A stretch of DNA of 57,620 nucleotides from JAKJEP01 sp964580995 (GCA_964580995.1 CAZOMV010000025.1:1-57620); one strand, 5' to 3'; counted from the first letter of the stretch, positions 1-8,674 are shown. The notes: generated by a model from the sequence alone, not told the origin. Translations and numbers: made by a program.

Positions 1-1539
1 ATTTGCCTTGGTCATCTCGGCAAACTGGTGCGAGCTGCAGGCATTGAACAGCGGCGGCTGGGGGACACTTTTCGGAATGTTATGTTCGATCATCCACCGG
101 CGCCAGACATTCTGGGCATCAATCCAGTCGCCACCTTTCCAGAACTGTAGTACGATCAACGGGGTGCGCACCATCTCGCCCGGCAACAGCTTGAAATGCA
201 CTCCTGCCTGGCCTGCGGTCACATCCAGCCCTTTGTCCCGGTCGCGATCATATTTGGCATACCAGAGTCCCGGCCAGCCCACCACAACGATGATCCCTTC
301 GTTGCCCGTATCCAGATTGTAATAGGGCCACTCCCCGGCCGTACCGGTTTGACGGCCGTAACTGACCGTTTCTCCCGGACGAAAGGTGTACTCCTTGCCG
401 GCATCGAGCACGGTCATCCTGGGGGCATAATCGTCGGGGGTGACAAAGGTGCCGCTCCAGTGACGCAGGCGATATTCGCTGTCGGAGGCCCGCTGGAAAT
501 TGGCATCCAGGGCCTTGATGTTTTCAATCATCGGGGTATCCGATTGGCCGTTATTCGTCAGGTAAACCGTCCACTCGATACTTTCATAGTCATTATATTC
601 CAGTCCTTCCCAGCGAACTTGCAGGCCGGTTTTCGGGTCCTGCCAGGTCAGAATATGAGCGGTCCGATCTTGGTCGAGTTTCTTATGCTCGGAGTCAAAC
701 TTCCAGCTTTTCAGCAGTTCGTTCGAAGATTTCCCATCATAAGTGAAGGAAAAAGGCGGCCTTGCGTTCTGATAATCGTATTTCTGCGTCCAGGAACCAT
801 CGGCATTGTTGGAACCGATCTTCATCTGGGCCACCGCACTGGTCCAGAGCAGCCAGTCCTGAGGCGCAGAAGTGAGATTCTCGACCTTGATGGTGAACTG
901 GCCGACATAATCCGCCCGTCCGCTGGCCTTGATCTCGCCGGATCCGACAAAGTCCAGATTGCCGGCAGCCGCGGGAGTCAGAATTTTGAAATCGGTAATG
1001 GTATATTTTTTGCCGCCGTTGGCGTCGTTATGAATCCACAGCGAACCTTCGACTCCGTCGTAACTGAGGGAGCCGGCCGCCGGAACATCGCTCAACGGCC
1101 AACCCATGGTATTCCCGGAACGGTTGACCTTGAAAGAGGCCGGATTGGCTGCATCGCCAGCTACAGGGGCAAAAACGGAGATCAAAGGATGATTCTTATC
1201 CGGGCCGAAGAGATTCAATCCGAAAACGCCCAGATTACCGTCGCATTCAAAATGGAAGGTATAGGTGGCGTTGCCCACTTCCGGGCTGAATTTCACCACG
1301 TGGCTGCCGGGGTCATTCATCCACTTGGCCTGACTGGCGTTTTTGACGATGTCACCGGGATATAGGAATATATCCCAGCAGGGGTCCACCGGTCCGGTAT
1401 TCCAGCGGGCGTTGCCGTCTTGTGTGCCGCTGTCATTGCAGCCAAAAACGGTTATGGCTTCAAATTCCAAGCCATAATCCAGTGGGGTTAGAATCAGAAT
1501 TAAGAGCAGAGACAATAAAACGGGGATAAGCTTTTTCAT
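1..1539 (-). CDS. Secreted GH36-like (alpha-galactosidase-like) protein, C-terminus outside window
   Basis: The frame reads without a stop from the ATG at 1539 to the window edge (513 codons), so the C-terminal part is missing. An AGGAAA ribosome-binding site lies 5-10 bases upstream. The N-terminus is Lys-Lys followed by a leucine-rich hydrophobic stretch (MKKLIPVLLSLLLILILTPL), a typical signal peptide. The remaining sequence is rich in Trp, Gly and Asp, with blocks such as LRHWSGTFVTPDDYAPRM and GWPGLWYAKYDRDRDKGLD. These resemble the N-terminal beta-supersandwich region of GH36/melibiase-like proteins, and the end (WRRWMIEHNIPK) looks like the lead-in to the catalytic barrel. Catalytic aspartates would lie beyond the edge, so activity cannot be judged. 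It is last in the minus-strand run, 171 bp downstream of dapA, and may be a separate unit. Confidence 0.7.
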   Translation of the reverse strand, partial: MKKLIPVLLSLLLILILTPLDYGLEFEAITVFGCNDSGTQDGNARWNTGPVDPCWDIFLYPGDIVKNASQAKWMNDPGSHVVKFSPEVGNATYTFHFECDGNLGVFGLNLFGPDKNHPLISVFAPVAGDAANPASFKVNRSGNTMGWPLSDVPAAGSLSYDGVEGSLWIHNDANGGKKYTITDFKILTPAAAGNLDFVGSGEIKASGRADYVGQFTIKVENLTSAPQDWLLWTSAVAQMKIGSNNADGSWTQKYDYQNARPPFSFTYDGKSSNELLKSWKFDSEHKKLDQDRTAHILTWQDPKTGLQVRWEGLEYNDYESIEWTVYLTNNGQSDTPMIENIKALDANFQRASDSEYRLRHWSGTFVTPDDYAPRMTVLDAGKEYTFRPGETVSYGRQTGTAGEWPYYNLDTGNEGIIVVVGWPGLWYAKYDRDRDKGLDVTAGQAGVHFKLLPGEMVRTPLIVLQFWKGGDWIDAQNVWRRWMIEHNIPKSVPQPPLFNACSSHQFAEMTKAN

Positions 1540-1710
1540 GACATTTCCTGTTAACACGTTGTTTATACTAGTTAAACTGCTCTGCTACACTGCGAACCGA
1601 CGTCTTGAATATTCTTTTCGATCCATCGGATGCGTTTTTGCACCAAAAGCCTTTACTTTGGCGGGAAAGATCTATGTAACCGCGTCTGCCCGCCTGCACC
1701 CCGGCGGCCT

Positions 1711-2589
1711 TCACGCATTCTTCAGCAGGCCGTAGTCGGTCAGAATCTGGACGAGCTGCTCTTCCTTGCTGGGACTGAGGCCCACCAGGGGCAGGCGCAG
1801 TTGGCCGGAACACATATTCAGTTGAGCCATGGCCGCTTTGATGGGGATGGGATTGGTCGAAAGACTCAGCAGGGCCTTGGACATGGCAAACAGCTTGTTG
1901 TGCCACTGGCGGGCGGTAGCGAAATCCCCTTCCAAAATGGCATCGGTCAGGGCCTTCACATCCGTCGGCACAATATTGGCCACCACCGAAATGACGCCCT
2001 TGCCCCCTACCGAAGCGATGGGCAGGGTCAGGCTGTCGTCCCCGGAAAGAATCGTGAGTCCGCAACTGATGGCAATTTCGGAGACCTGGTCCAGTTGGCC
2101 GGTCGCTTCCTTGATGCCGACAATATTATCGATCTCGGCCAGCTTGGCAATCGTGCGCGGCTCCATATTGACGCCGCAGCGGCCGGGGATGTTATACAGG
2201 ATGATCGGAATATCGACCTCTTCGGCAATCGCGGCGAAATGCTGGTAAAGCCCTTCCTGGGTCGGCTTGTTGTAGTACGGAACGACAATCAGGGCGCCGT
2301 CCGCCCCCACCTGTTTGGCATAGCGGGTCAGCTCGATCGCTTCGTCGGTACTGTTGGAGCCGGTGCCGGCCACGACCGGTACCTGGCCGGCGGATTCCTG
2401 GACCACCACCTCGATTACTTTTTTATGTTCCTCGTAGGATAAGGTCGGGCATTCGCCCGTGGTCCCGACCGGGACAATGCCGTCGGTCCCGCTGCGGATC
2501 TGAAAATCGACCAGTTCGCGCAGGGTTTCGTAATCCACCTCATCTTCGGCAAAGGGAGTAACCAGTGCGACCAAACTACCTGTAAACAT
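1711..2589 (-). CDS. dapA: 4-hydroxy-tetrahydrodipicolinate synthase
   Basis: This cytoplasmic enzyme condenses pyruvate with aspartate semialdehyde, the first committed step to diaminopimelate and lysine. At 292 aa it has the usual DapA length. Visible motifs are GTTGE near residues 42-46 (pyruvate binding), LYNIPGR near 131-137 (Tyr132 proton relay, Arg137 substrate carboxylate) and GIKEATG with Schiff-base Lys160. The frame stays open another 20 codons upstream into repeat-derived sequence. The ATG at 2589 is chosen because AGGAG sits 8 bases before it and the protein then begins MFTGSLVALVTPF as in the family. It follows pdxJ, separated by a MITE-like repeat. No dapB or dapL is visible nearby. 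Confidence 0.95.
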   Translation of the reverse strand: MFTGSLVALVTPFAEDEVDYETLRELVDFQIRSGTDGIVPVGTTGECPTLSYEEHKKVIEVVVQESAGQVPVVAGTGSNSTDEAIELTRYAKQVGADGALIVVPYYNKPTQEGLYQHFAAIAEEVDIPIILYNIPGRCGVNMEPRTIAKLAEIDNIVGIKEATGQLDQVSEIAISCGLTILSGDDSLTLPIASVGGKGVISVVANIVPTDVKALTDAILEGDFATARQWHNKLFAMSKALLSLSTNPIPIKAAMAQLNMCSGQLRLPLVGLSPSKEEQLVQILTDYGLLKNA

Positions 2590-2634
2590 GACAAATCTCC
2601 TGTAAAAATTACTGCTGACAATAGGAGCCAAACT

Positions 2635-2725
2635 TGACGCCAGCGTCAAAAGCTCTTCGATCCCTTGTTATTGGAGAGCCAGAGTCGTATTTGGATGTCA
2701 ATATCGACTTTTGGCGGTTCCGTCA
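2635..2725 (-). repeat. 91-bp MITE-like repeat, copy 1
   Basis: The minus strand begins TGACGGAACCGCCAAAAG and ends with a sequence whose reverse complement is TGACGCCAGCGTCAAAAG. That gives imperfect 18-bp terminal inverted repeats (14 of 18 match). AGTT occurs directly outside both ends, consistent with a 4-bp target duplication. It overlaps the last codons and the stop of pdxJ and lies upstream of dapA. Copies 2 (3461-3550) and 3 (20556-20646) share length, ends and most internal bases. Confidence 0.85.
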
Positions 2726-3441
2726 AACTTATTAATCAATTCGATCATTTCGCGGGTTGCCTGCCGGATGCCAACAAACACCGAACGGGCGATGATGCTA
2801 TGGCCGATATTGAAATCTTCAAGGCCTTCCAGAGCGGCGACCGGGCCGATATTGCGATACGTCAGGCCATGCCCGGCGTGAATCACCAGACCGCAGGCCC
2901 AGCCGATATCGCGGGCCTTCTCCAGCTCGCCCAGCCGGCGAGTCAACTGGGCCTGGCTGGGGGCGTTGGCATACGCACCGGTATGTAGTTCTACCGCCTG
3001 GCAGCCGGCCTGGGCAGAGGCCTTCACCTGATCCTCGTCGGGGGTGATAAAGGCAGACACTTCAATGTCCGCCCGGTTCAACCGCCGCACCACCGAAGCC
3101 AGTCGCTTTTGCAACCGCACACAATCCAGTCCGCCTTCAGTCGTCAGTTCCTGGCGCTTTTCCGGGACCAGTGTAACCTGATCGGGCTTTACTTTCAAGG
3201 CAAAACGCACCATCGAATCGGTCATCGCCATTTCCAGATTCAGCATGACCTTGGACACCTGCCGGACCAGCTCAACATCCCGCGGCTGAATGTGCCGGCA
3301 ATCCTCCCGCAAATGCATGGTAATGCCGCTAGCCCCGCCCAGCTCGCATTCGACGGCCGCCCATACCGGATCGGGTTCATCCGCCTTGCGGGCCTGGCGA
3401 ATCGTCGCCACATGATCGATATTTACATTCAATTGTGCCAT
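2698..3441 (-). CDS. pdxJ: Pyridoxine 5'-phosphate synthase
   Basis: PdxJ joins 1-deoxyxylulose 5-phosphate and 3-amino-2-oxopropyl phosphate to form pyridoxine phosphate, the last ring-closing step of DXP-dependent vitamin B6 synthesis. The 247-aa length is typical. Visible motifs are LNVNIDHVATIRQAR at the N-terminus, GITMHLREDCRHIQ, and a C-terminal phosphate-binding NIGHSIIARSVFVG. The frame extends 18 codons further upstream, but that extension is encoded by repeat copy 2. The ATG at 3441 is preferred, with a GAGAAAGAG stretch before it. The last residues (about DGTAKSRY and stop) are encoded by repeat copy 1, so an insertion has replaced the native C-terminus. The gene is thus bracketed by two inverted copies of one element. 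Confidence 0.95.
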   Translation of the reverse strand: MAQLNVNIDHVATIRQARKADEPDPVWAAVECELGGASGITMHLREDCRHIQPRDVELVRQVSKVMLNLEMAMTDSMVRFALKVKPDQVTLVPEKRQELTTEGGLDCVRLQKRLASVVRRLNRADIEVSAFITPDEDQVKASAQAGCQAVELHTGAYANAPSQAQLTRRLGELEKARDIGWACGLVIHAGHGLTYRNIGPVAALEGLEDFNIGHSIIARSVFVGIRQATREMIELINKFDGTAKSRY

Positions 3442-3460
3442 TTTGACTCTTTCTCTATTG

Positions 3461-3550
3461 TGACGGAACCGCCAAAAGTCGATTTCGTCATCCAAAAACA
3501 GCTCTGGCTCCCCAATAACAAGGGGTCGAAGAGCTTTTGACGCTGGCGTC
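3461..3550 (+). repeat. 91-bp MITE-like repeat, copy 2
   Basis: Same family as copies 1 and 3, here on the plus strand between the Gfo/Idh/MocA gene and pdxJ. It has the TGACGG start, the central CCCC-AATAACAA-GGGG hairpin flanked by AGCTCT and AGAGCT, and the GACGCTGGCGTC end. It begins 20 bp upstream of the pdxJ ATG. Its flanks (TATTG and TATAG) match poorly, so the target duplication is worn or absent. Confidence 0.85.
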
Positions 3551-3583
3551 TATAGTAGCGGATTTCCGAGATATTTTCACTTT

Positions 3584-4633
3584 CTATTTTTTATGCCACT
3601 GCTGGGCACTGATGGCGGCGGAGCTGCTGCCCTCCCAGCGGTGCTCGCCGATCTTCGCGACGATTTGCTCGGCCAGTTCCATGGCGGCGATGGCGTCTTC
3701 CGCCGAAACCTGCGGGCGGGAACCCTCCAGGACCGCCTGGACAAAGGCCTCCTGTTCCAGCCGTAACGGCTCCCGATCGTCGATATCCAGATTCTCGACA
3801 TTGACCAGTTGGGTCCAGTCGGCGTTCTGTACATTGAACTGGCCATTTTCCTGCTGCTGATCGCGGAGCCACCGGACCATATCGATATTGGCGGTTTTAC
3901 TGATCATCACCCCGTTTTTCTTGAGGTAATCCAGCGAAAGATAGGCTTCCTCGCTGAAGACCCGGACCTTACGCTCCGTTTTCAGAGCCAGCCGGGAAGC
4001 GGTCAGATTCGCCACACAGCCGCTTTCAAAAGTCAGCCGGACATTGGCAATATCCTCATGCTGACCAAGAACATTTACACCGACTGCCTGAATATCCCGA
4101 ATCGGGCTTCGCGCCAGGGACAAGACGATATCGATATCATGGATCATCATATCCAGCACGACACCCACATCCGTCGAGCGAAAGGTATAAGGCGAGATCC
4201 GCTGGGACTCGATAAACCGCGGGGTAAAATGCAGCCGGTGCATGGCCTGCACGACGGGATTGAACCGTTCGGAATAGCCCACCTGCAACGTACATGTATG
4301 CGTCCGGGCCAGTTCGAGCATTTTCCGGGCCTCGGCCAGGGAAGAAGCGATCGGTTTTTCCACCAGAACGCCAATGCCGCGGACCAGAAATGGTTCGGCA
4401 ATGGCCGCATGAAACTCGGTTGGCACCGCCACCGTCACCACATCGACCAGAGGGAGGATTTCTTCGGGCAGGCTATACGCCCGGCCGCCGAATTCCTGCA
4501 CCAACTGGGCGGCTTTGGCAAACTGAGAATCCACCACCGCGACCAGATCGACCTGAGCCATCTGGCTGTAGATGCGGCTGTGCAGCCTTCCCATACGCCC
4601 CGCCCCGATAACGGCAGCCCGTAATTTTTTCAC
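3584..4633 (-). CDS. Gfo/Idh/MocA-family NAD(P)-dependent oxidoreductase (possibly GnnA-like)
   Basis: A 349-aa two-domain sugar dehydrogenase-type protein. The Rossmann motif VIGAGRMGRLH lies at residues 8-18 and the family signature VEKPIA at about 91-96, with catalytic-type Lys93. A mixed alpha/beta substrate domain follows (GYSERFNPVVQAM, then DMMIHDIDIVLSL). Its ATG overlaps the stop of the upstream lpxA by 4 bp, so the two are translationally coupled. Family knowledge: GnnA, a UDP-GlcNAc 3-dehydrogenase of this family, is encoded beside lpxA in bacteria that make 2,3-diamino lipid A. A similar role is inferred from position only. No GnnB-like aminotransferase is adjacent; the only PLP aminotransferase in the window (56109) is of the aspartate type and distant. 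Confidence 0.85.
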   Translation of the reverse strand: MKKLRAAVIGAGRMGRLHSRIYSQMAQVDLVAVVDSQFAKAAQLVQEFGGRAYSLPEEILPLVDVVTVAVPTEFHAAIAEPFLVRGIGVLVEKPIASSLAEARKMLELARTHTCTLQVGYSERFNPVVQAMHRLHFTPRFIESQRISPYTFRSTDVGVVLDMMIHDIDIVLSLARSPIRDIQAVGVNVLGQHEDIANVRLTFESGCVANLTASRLALKTERKVRVFSEEAYLSLDYLKKNGVMISKTANIDMVRWLRDQQQENGQFNVQNADWTQLVNVENLDIDDREPLRLEQEAFVQAVLEGSRPQVSAEDAIAAMELAEQIVAKIGEHRWEGSSSAAISAQQWHKK

Positions 4634-5502
4634 TTGCGTTCTTCCTTTCGCCGGTTTTTGGTTTTTACCTCGACCGGATTATCACGGCGGCGGTCCTGCG
4701 GCTTGTCCCGGCGCATCGTTTCCTGATACCGGCCGAAACGGCTTTGCATACTCCGGCGGATAAATTCGCACAAATACTGTATATGCCCGTTCATTCCCTC
4801 CTGGTTTTGCAATTCATCCAGACTGGCGGAAATCGTATAGTTGCGGTACAACGCTCGATACGCCTGCTTCAATTGTTCGATTTCGTCTTCCGTAAAATTG
4901 TTCCTGCGCAGCCCTTCCTCATTGACGCCGCGCACGGCATTGGGATCGCCGGAGAATTTCATAAAAGGCGGGACATCCCGATGCACCGGGGTCATCCCGC
5001 CGATATAGCAGTACTTGCCCAGGGTGACAAACTGATGCACGCCTACCAGGGCTTCCACGACCACTCCGGTCTCGATCGTAACATGCCCGCCCAGCAGGGA
5101 TTCATTCCCAACAATGATTTTATCCTTCAAAGAACAGTCGTGCGCCACATGGCAGGCCACCATAAAAAGGTTATTGTTGCCGATTTCCGTTTTGCCGCCG
5201 CCCAGTTCCGTGCCGCGGTGCACGGTGCAGTTTTCGCGAAAGACATTGCCATACCCGATGACCGTTTCGGTCGGCGCGCCTTTGTATTTCAAATCCTGGG
5301 GCGCCACGCCGATGACCGAATGGGGATAAAAAATATTGTGGGCGCCGATCCGGGTCACCCCCTGAATGGTCACATGGTTGAGCAATTCGCAGCCTTCGCC
5401 AATGGTCACTTCGGGGCCTATGACGCAAAAAGGCCCGATTCGTACCCCGGAACCTATTTTCGCCGACGGATCCACAAACGCCAAATTTGATATTTCTGCC
5501 AT
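4630..5502 (-). CDS. lpxA: Acyl-ACP--UDP-N-acetylglucosamine O-acyltransferase, paralogue 1
   Basis: LpxA transfers a 3-hydroxyacyl chain from ACP to UDP-GlcNAc, the first step of lipid A synthesis. The N-terminal 190 residues are hexapeptide repeats of the left-handed beta-helix. The catalytic-type HVAHDC is present (His121), followed by the usual helical C-terminal region (GLRRNNFTEDEIEQLKQAYRALYR). The protein is 290 aa, slightly longer than usual (about 260) because of a basic tail rich in Arg and Lys. It lies 19 bp downstream of a second LpxA-like gene and overlaps the next gene by 4 bp. The two paralogues may differ in sugar or acyl-chain choice, or one may serve another sugar nucleotide. 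Confidence 0.9.
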   Translation of the reverse strand: MAEISNLAFVDPSAKIGSGVRIGPFCVIGPEVTIGEGCELLNHVTIQGVTRIGAHNIFYPHSVIGVAPQDLKYKGAPTETVIGYGNVFRENCTVHRGTELGGGKTEIGNNNLFMVACHVAHDCSLKDKIIVGNESLLGGHVTIETGVVVEALVGVHQFVTLGKYCYIGGMTPVHRDVPPFMKFSGDPNAVRGVNEEGLRRNNFTEDEIEQLKQAYRALYRNYTISASLDELQNQEGMNGHIQYLCEFIRRSMQSRFGRYQETMRRDKPQDRRRDNPVEVKTKNRRKEERK

Positions 5503-5521
5503 CTACCTGTATTTCCTGCTT

Positions 5522-6340
5522 TTAATGTTGCCGTAAAGATTCCCGGTACCGGTTAAACCGATGCTGCGTGCTCCGCTGTAACGAAATCAGCAGATACGCG
5601 ACATTTTCCTCCAAATCGCTTTGGGCACACAATTCTTCCACAATCGACGCCAGGGGCGTGCCTTCCCGCTGCATATACAAGCGGCGATACACACCGATCA
5701 AAGACTGGATCGTTTCCTGGCTGAATCCGGCGCGCCGCAAACCGATCACATTCAGTCCGCGCACCTCACACGGATAGGAACCGGCGATACGGACAAAAGG
5801 CGGAACATCGTGCGTGACCGCGCTCAAACCGGCAATATACGCGTACCGGCCCACGGTGACAAACTGATGAATGCCGATCATCGCACTGAGCCAGACATTC
5901 CGTTCCAGTTTTACATGGCCGCTTAACTGGGTGTAGTTGCTGACCACCACCTGGTTTTCCACTTCACAATCATGGCCCAGGTGGCTGCCCACCATAAAAT
6001 AGTTTTGATGGCCGATGATGGTTTTTCCGCTGCCATGCGGGGAGCCGCGATGAATGGTAACCTGTTCGCGGAAAACGTTATCATCCCCGATCTGCAATTG
6101 GGTATCCGCATGTTCACACCCTAAAATCTGCGGGAGATCCCCGATAACACAATGGGCATGAAACCGGTTGTTCCGGCCCATCTCCACGCCCGGCTCCACG
6201 ATCACATTCGCCTGAAACCGGCAGCCGTCGCCAATCCTCACCCCGGCGCCGATCACACAGCCGGGCCCGATGACCACATCGCGGCCGAGCTGGGCGGTCT
6301 TATCTACCATCGCGGTTTGAGCAATATCCGTCAATTTCAT
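5522..6340 (-). CDS. lpxA: Acyl-ACP--UDP-N-acetylglucosamine O-acyltransferase, paralogue 2
   Basis: A second LpxA-type left-handed beta-helix protein, 272 aa from the ATG at 6340. The catalytic-type LGHDC (His123) is present, as is QFVTVGRYAYIAGLSAVTHDVPPFVR, and the C-terminal helices include GLRRAGFSQETIQSL. Two starts are possible. An ATG at 6367 lies inside the end of lpxC-fabZ. The ATG at 6340 follows AGGAG by only 2 bases but starts the conserved region, so it is preferred. It sits between lpxC-fabZ and paralogue 1 in one operon. The paralogues clearly differ outside the helix core, suggesting an old rather than recent duplication. Confidence 0.85.
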   Translation of the reverse strand: MKLTDIAQTAMVDKTAQLGRDVVIGPGCVIGAGVRIGDGCRFQANVIVEPGVEMGRNNRFHAHCVIGDLPQILGCEHADTQLQIGDDNVFREQVTIHRGSPHGSGKTIIGHQNYFMVGSHLGHDCEVENQVVVSNYTQLSGHVKLERNVWLSAMIGIHQFVTVGRYAYIAGLSAVTHDVPPFVRIAGSYPCEVRGLNVIGLRRAGFSQETIQSLIGVYRRLYMQREGTPLASIVEELCAQSDLEENVAYLLISLQRSTQHRFNRYRESLRQH

Positions 6341-6350
6341 CACTCCTGAT

Positions 6351-7661
6351 TTATACCGGGTCGGCATCCACCAACATAAAGCGTATCTGGGCTTCGGCGG
6401 CGACCTGATCGCCCACCAACGCCCGGCAGCGGCAATCGCCGGTCCGGCTCTTCACGCGAACCGCCTCCACTTCCAGGATCAACTGATCCCCGGGGACCAC
6501 CGCGCGCCGCATTTTGACATTATCCATGCTTAACAAAACCGCCAATTGCCCGGTATGCTCCAGCCGCTGGGCAAACAGCAGACCGGACATTTGGGCCAGG
6601 GCCTCCACAATCAGCACCCCCGGCATAATCGGCGTACCGGGAAAATGTCCCTGGAAAAAATGTTCGTTCATCGTCACATTCTTGATCCCCACCGCCCGGC
6701 GGCATCCCTGGATCTCGATCACCCGGTCCACCAAAAGGAACGGATACCGGTGCGGCAGGATTTTCTGGATCTTGCGGATATCCAGAACCGCCTCCGCCCC
6801 CAGCCGGGTCCGCTGTTTTTCTTTCTCGATCTGCAGCAGAATCTGACGCACCAGCTCATGATTACAGCTATGCCCGCTGCGATAGGCAACCAGACGCCCA
6901 TGCAGGGGCCGGCCCAGCAACATGATATCGCCCAGCAGATCCGCCACTTTATGCCGGACACACTCATCGGGAAAACGCAACTGATTGTCCAGGGGACCCC
7001 GCGCACCCAGGACCAGAATTTCTTTGGCGGTCAGATGCTTGCCGATCCCCCGCTGCTGCATTTCGCGGGCTTCGCTTTCGGGAATAAACGTCCGGGCGGG
7101 GGAAATCTCCCGGAGAAAATGCTCCGGACCGGAATTATAGCGCAAAAGCTGACGGCCGATGGAGGGAACATCTTTGTAATCCAGATCATAAATAATATTC
7201 AGGCAATCATCGCGGTCCGGCAGCGCATACAACAGGGCATCCCCTTTTTTTACCGTAATCGGTTCGGTAATCACAAACGGATCGCGCGGGCGGTTCTGGT
7301 CCACCAGGCCAGCCTGTAAAAGAAGGCGGGCAAACGGCTCACAACTGCCGTCAATACTGGGCAACTCAGCGGCGGTCAGCTCAATCATCAGATTATCGAT
7401 CTCCAGCCCCCCCACCGCCGCCAGGCAATGCTCCACCGTCTCCACCGAAACATCGCCATGATTCAAAACCGTTCGACGCGGTGAGGCGGCAACCCCGCTC
7501 ACCAGGGCAGGGATCCGCACCGGATCCGGCAAATCGGTCCGTACGAATACAATCCCCGCATCGGGCGGGGCCGGCTGAAAGGTCAGCAAAACCGGCTGGC
7601 CGGAAAACAGGCCTTTGCCTTCCAGGGTAACCGGTTTAGAGATTGTCTTTTGTGCCTGCAT
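6351..7661 (-). CDS. lpxC-fabZ: Bifunctional UDP-3-O-acyl-N-acetylglucosamine deacetylase / 3-hydroxyacyl-ACP dehydratase (LpxC-FabZ fusion)
   Basis: The first 280 residues are LpxC, the zinc deacetylase and committed step of lipid A synthesis. Visible ligands are His78 (VEHCLAAVGG), His237 and Asp241 (VRHKVADLLGD), with catalytic-type His264 (SGHSCNHE). From about residue 292 the protein is FabZ, the hot-dog dehydratase of fatty acid elongation (LPHRYPFLLVDRV), with catalytic His339 and Glu353 in GHFPGTPIMPGVLIVEALAQ. The two enzymes compete for 3-hydroxyacyl-ACP, so fusion may balance membrane and lipid A supply. Such fusions are known in Bacteroidota and some other phyla. The start overlaps lpxD by 26 bp, pointing to coupled translation. 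Confidence 0.96.
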   Translation of the reverse strand: MQAQKTISKPVTLEGKGLFSGQPVLLTFQPAPPDAGIVFVRTDLPDPVRIPALVSGVAASPRRTVLNHGDVSVETVEHCLAAVGGLEIDNLMIELTAAELPSIDGSCEPFARLLLQAGLVDQNRPRDPFVITEPITVKKGDALLYALPDRDDCLNIIYDLDYKDVPSIGRQLLRYNSGPEHFLREISPARTFIPESEAREMQQRGIGKHLTAKEILVLGARGPLDNQLRFPDECVRHKVADLLGDIMLLGRPLHGRLVAYRSGHSCNHELVRQILLQIEKEKQRTRLGAEAVLDIRKIQKILPHRYPFLLVDRVIEIQGCRRAVGIKNVTMNEHFFQGHFPGTPIMPGVLIVEALAQMSGLLFAQRLEHTGQLAVLLSMDNVKMRRAVVPGDQLILEVEAVRVKSRTGDCRCRALVGDQVAAEAQIRFMLVDADPV

Positions 7662-8670
7662 ATTTTTTCAACTCTTCGCGAAGGGTCTTGATTTCTTTGG
7701 CCATCTCAGGAAGTTTTTTAATCAAAGAAATTTCTCGTAAACAATCACGCATCGGGTGCGCGGGCGTGCCAAGAACCTTGACTCCGTCTCCAAAATCCTG
7801 AAATATCGCGCTTCGCGCACCGGCCATGACTCCATCACCCAGTTTGACATGATCCACGATCCCGCATTGGCCGGCCAGTACCACATATTTGCCCAGTTCC
7901 GTGCTGCCGGCAATGCCCGTTTGCGAAACGATGATACAATTTTCACCGATTTGTACATTATGCGCGATCTGCACCAGATTATCAATCTTGGTTCCGCGGC
8001 CAATCCAGGTTCGACCGAATTTGGCTCGATCGACACAGGCATTGGCCCCGATTTCCACATCTTCTTCAATCACCACAATGCCGATATGGGGAATTTTCCG
8101 ATGCCGGCCGTTCACCAGGCGATACCCAAAACCATCCGTGCCAATGGTGGAATTACCATGAATGATTACATGGTCTCCCAGAACGCAGCCCCAGTTCACC
8201 ACCACATTCGGCCCCAGAAAACAATGGCTGCCCATCCGCACATCCCGTCCGATCACACAGCCGGCCGATAGCACGCTATGGCTACCGATTCGAACACCGG
8301 CACCAACCACCACATTCGGCCCGACCGCCACATGCTCCCCCAATTGCGCTTCCGCGGAAACCTGGGCCGAGGGGTGAATGCCTTCGGCGGGAAGATCCGG
8401 TGCGGGTGCAAAGAGCAGCAGCAATTTCTCCAGGGCATCCTCCACATCCTCGACATACAGTAGAGAGGAGCGGCCTGGCCCCTGAAAATCCTTCGCGACC
8501 AGGACCGCACCCGCCTGCGTCCGCTCCATCCGGGCTGCCTGGCGGGCATCACTCAGGAAAGAAATGTCCTCCGGTCCTGCCTCCTGCAAAGAGGCAACCG
8601 CGGTTATGGTTTTCTGCCCGTCCCCTGCGAGCCGGGCATCAATCTGCTCTGCCAAATCGATCAGTTTCAT
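7636..8670 (-). CDS. lpxD: UDP-3-O-(3-hydroxyacyl)glucosamine N-acyltransferase
   Basis: LpxD adds the second 3-hydroxyacyl chain during lipid A synthesis. At 344 aa it has normal length. The N-terminal uridine-binding domain (about 1-97) contains EDISFLSD. Hexapeptide repeats follow from about residue 98 (VGPNVVVGAGVRIG, GTDGFGYR), with catalytic-type His237 in IAHNVQIGEN. The C-terminal helix is charged. It lies 4 bp downstream of the Skp/OmpH gene and overlaps lpxC-fabZ, so it is inside an envelope operon of the bamA-skp-lpxD order common in Gram-negative bacteria. Confidence 0.96.
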   Translation of the reverse strand: MKLIDLAEQIDARLAGDGQKTITAVASLQEAGPEDISFLSDARQAARMERTQAGAVLVAKDFQGPGRSSLLYVEDVEDALEKLLLLFAPAPDLPAEGIHPSAQVSAEAQLGEHVAVGPNVVVGAGVRIGSHSVLSAGCVIGRDVRMGSHCFLGPNVVVNWGCVLGDHVIIHGNSTIGTDGFGYRLVNGRHRKIPHIGIVVIEEDVEIGANACVDRAKFGRTWIGRGTKIDNLVQIAHNVQIGENCIIVSQTGIAGSTELGKYVVLAGQCGIVDHVKLGDGVMAGARSAIFQDFGDGVKVLGTPAHPMRDCLREISLIKKLPEMAKEIKTLREELKKYAGTKDNL

Positions 8671-8674
8671 CGGA

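Noticed and set aside
196..1365. Plus-strand open frame of 389 codons
   Set aside because: It is the shadow of the minus-strand GH36-like gene, which has a signal peptide and ribosome site. The plus frame shows no domain.
2590..2649. N-terminal extension of DapA
   Set aside because: The extension is encoded by repeat-derived sequence, and a better ATG with AGGAG follows.
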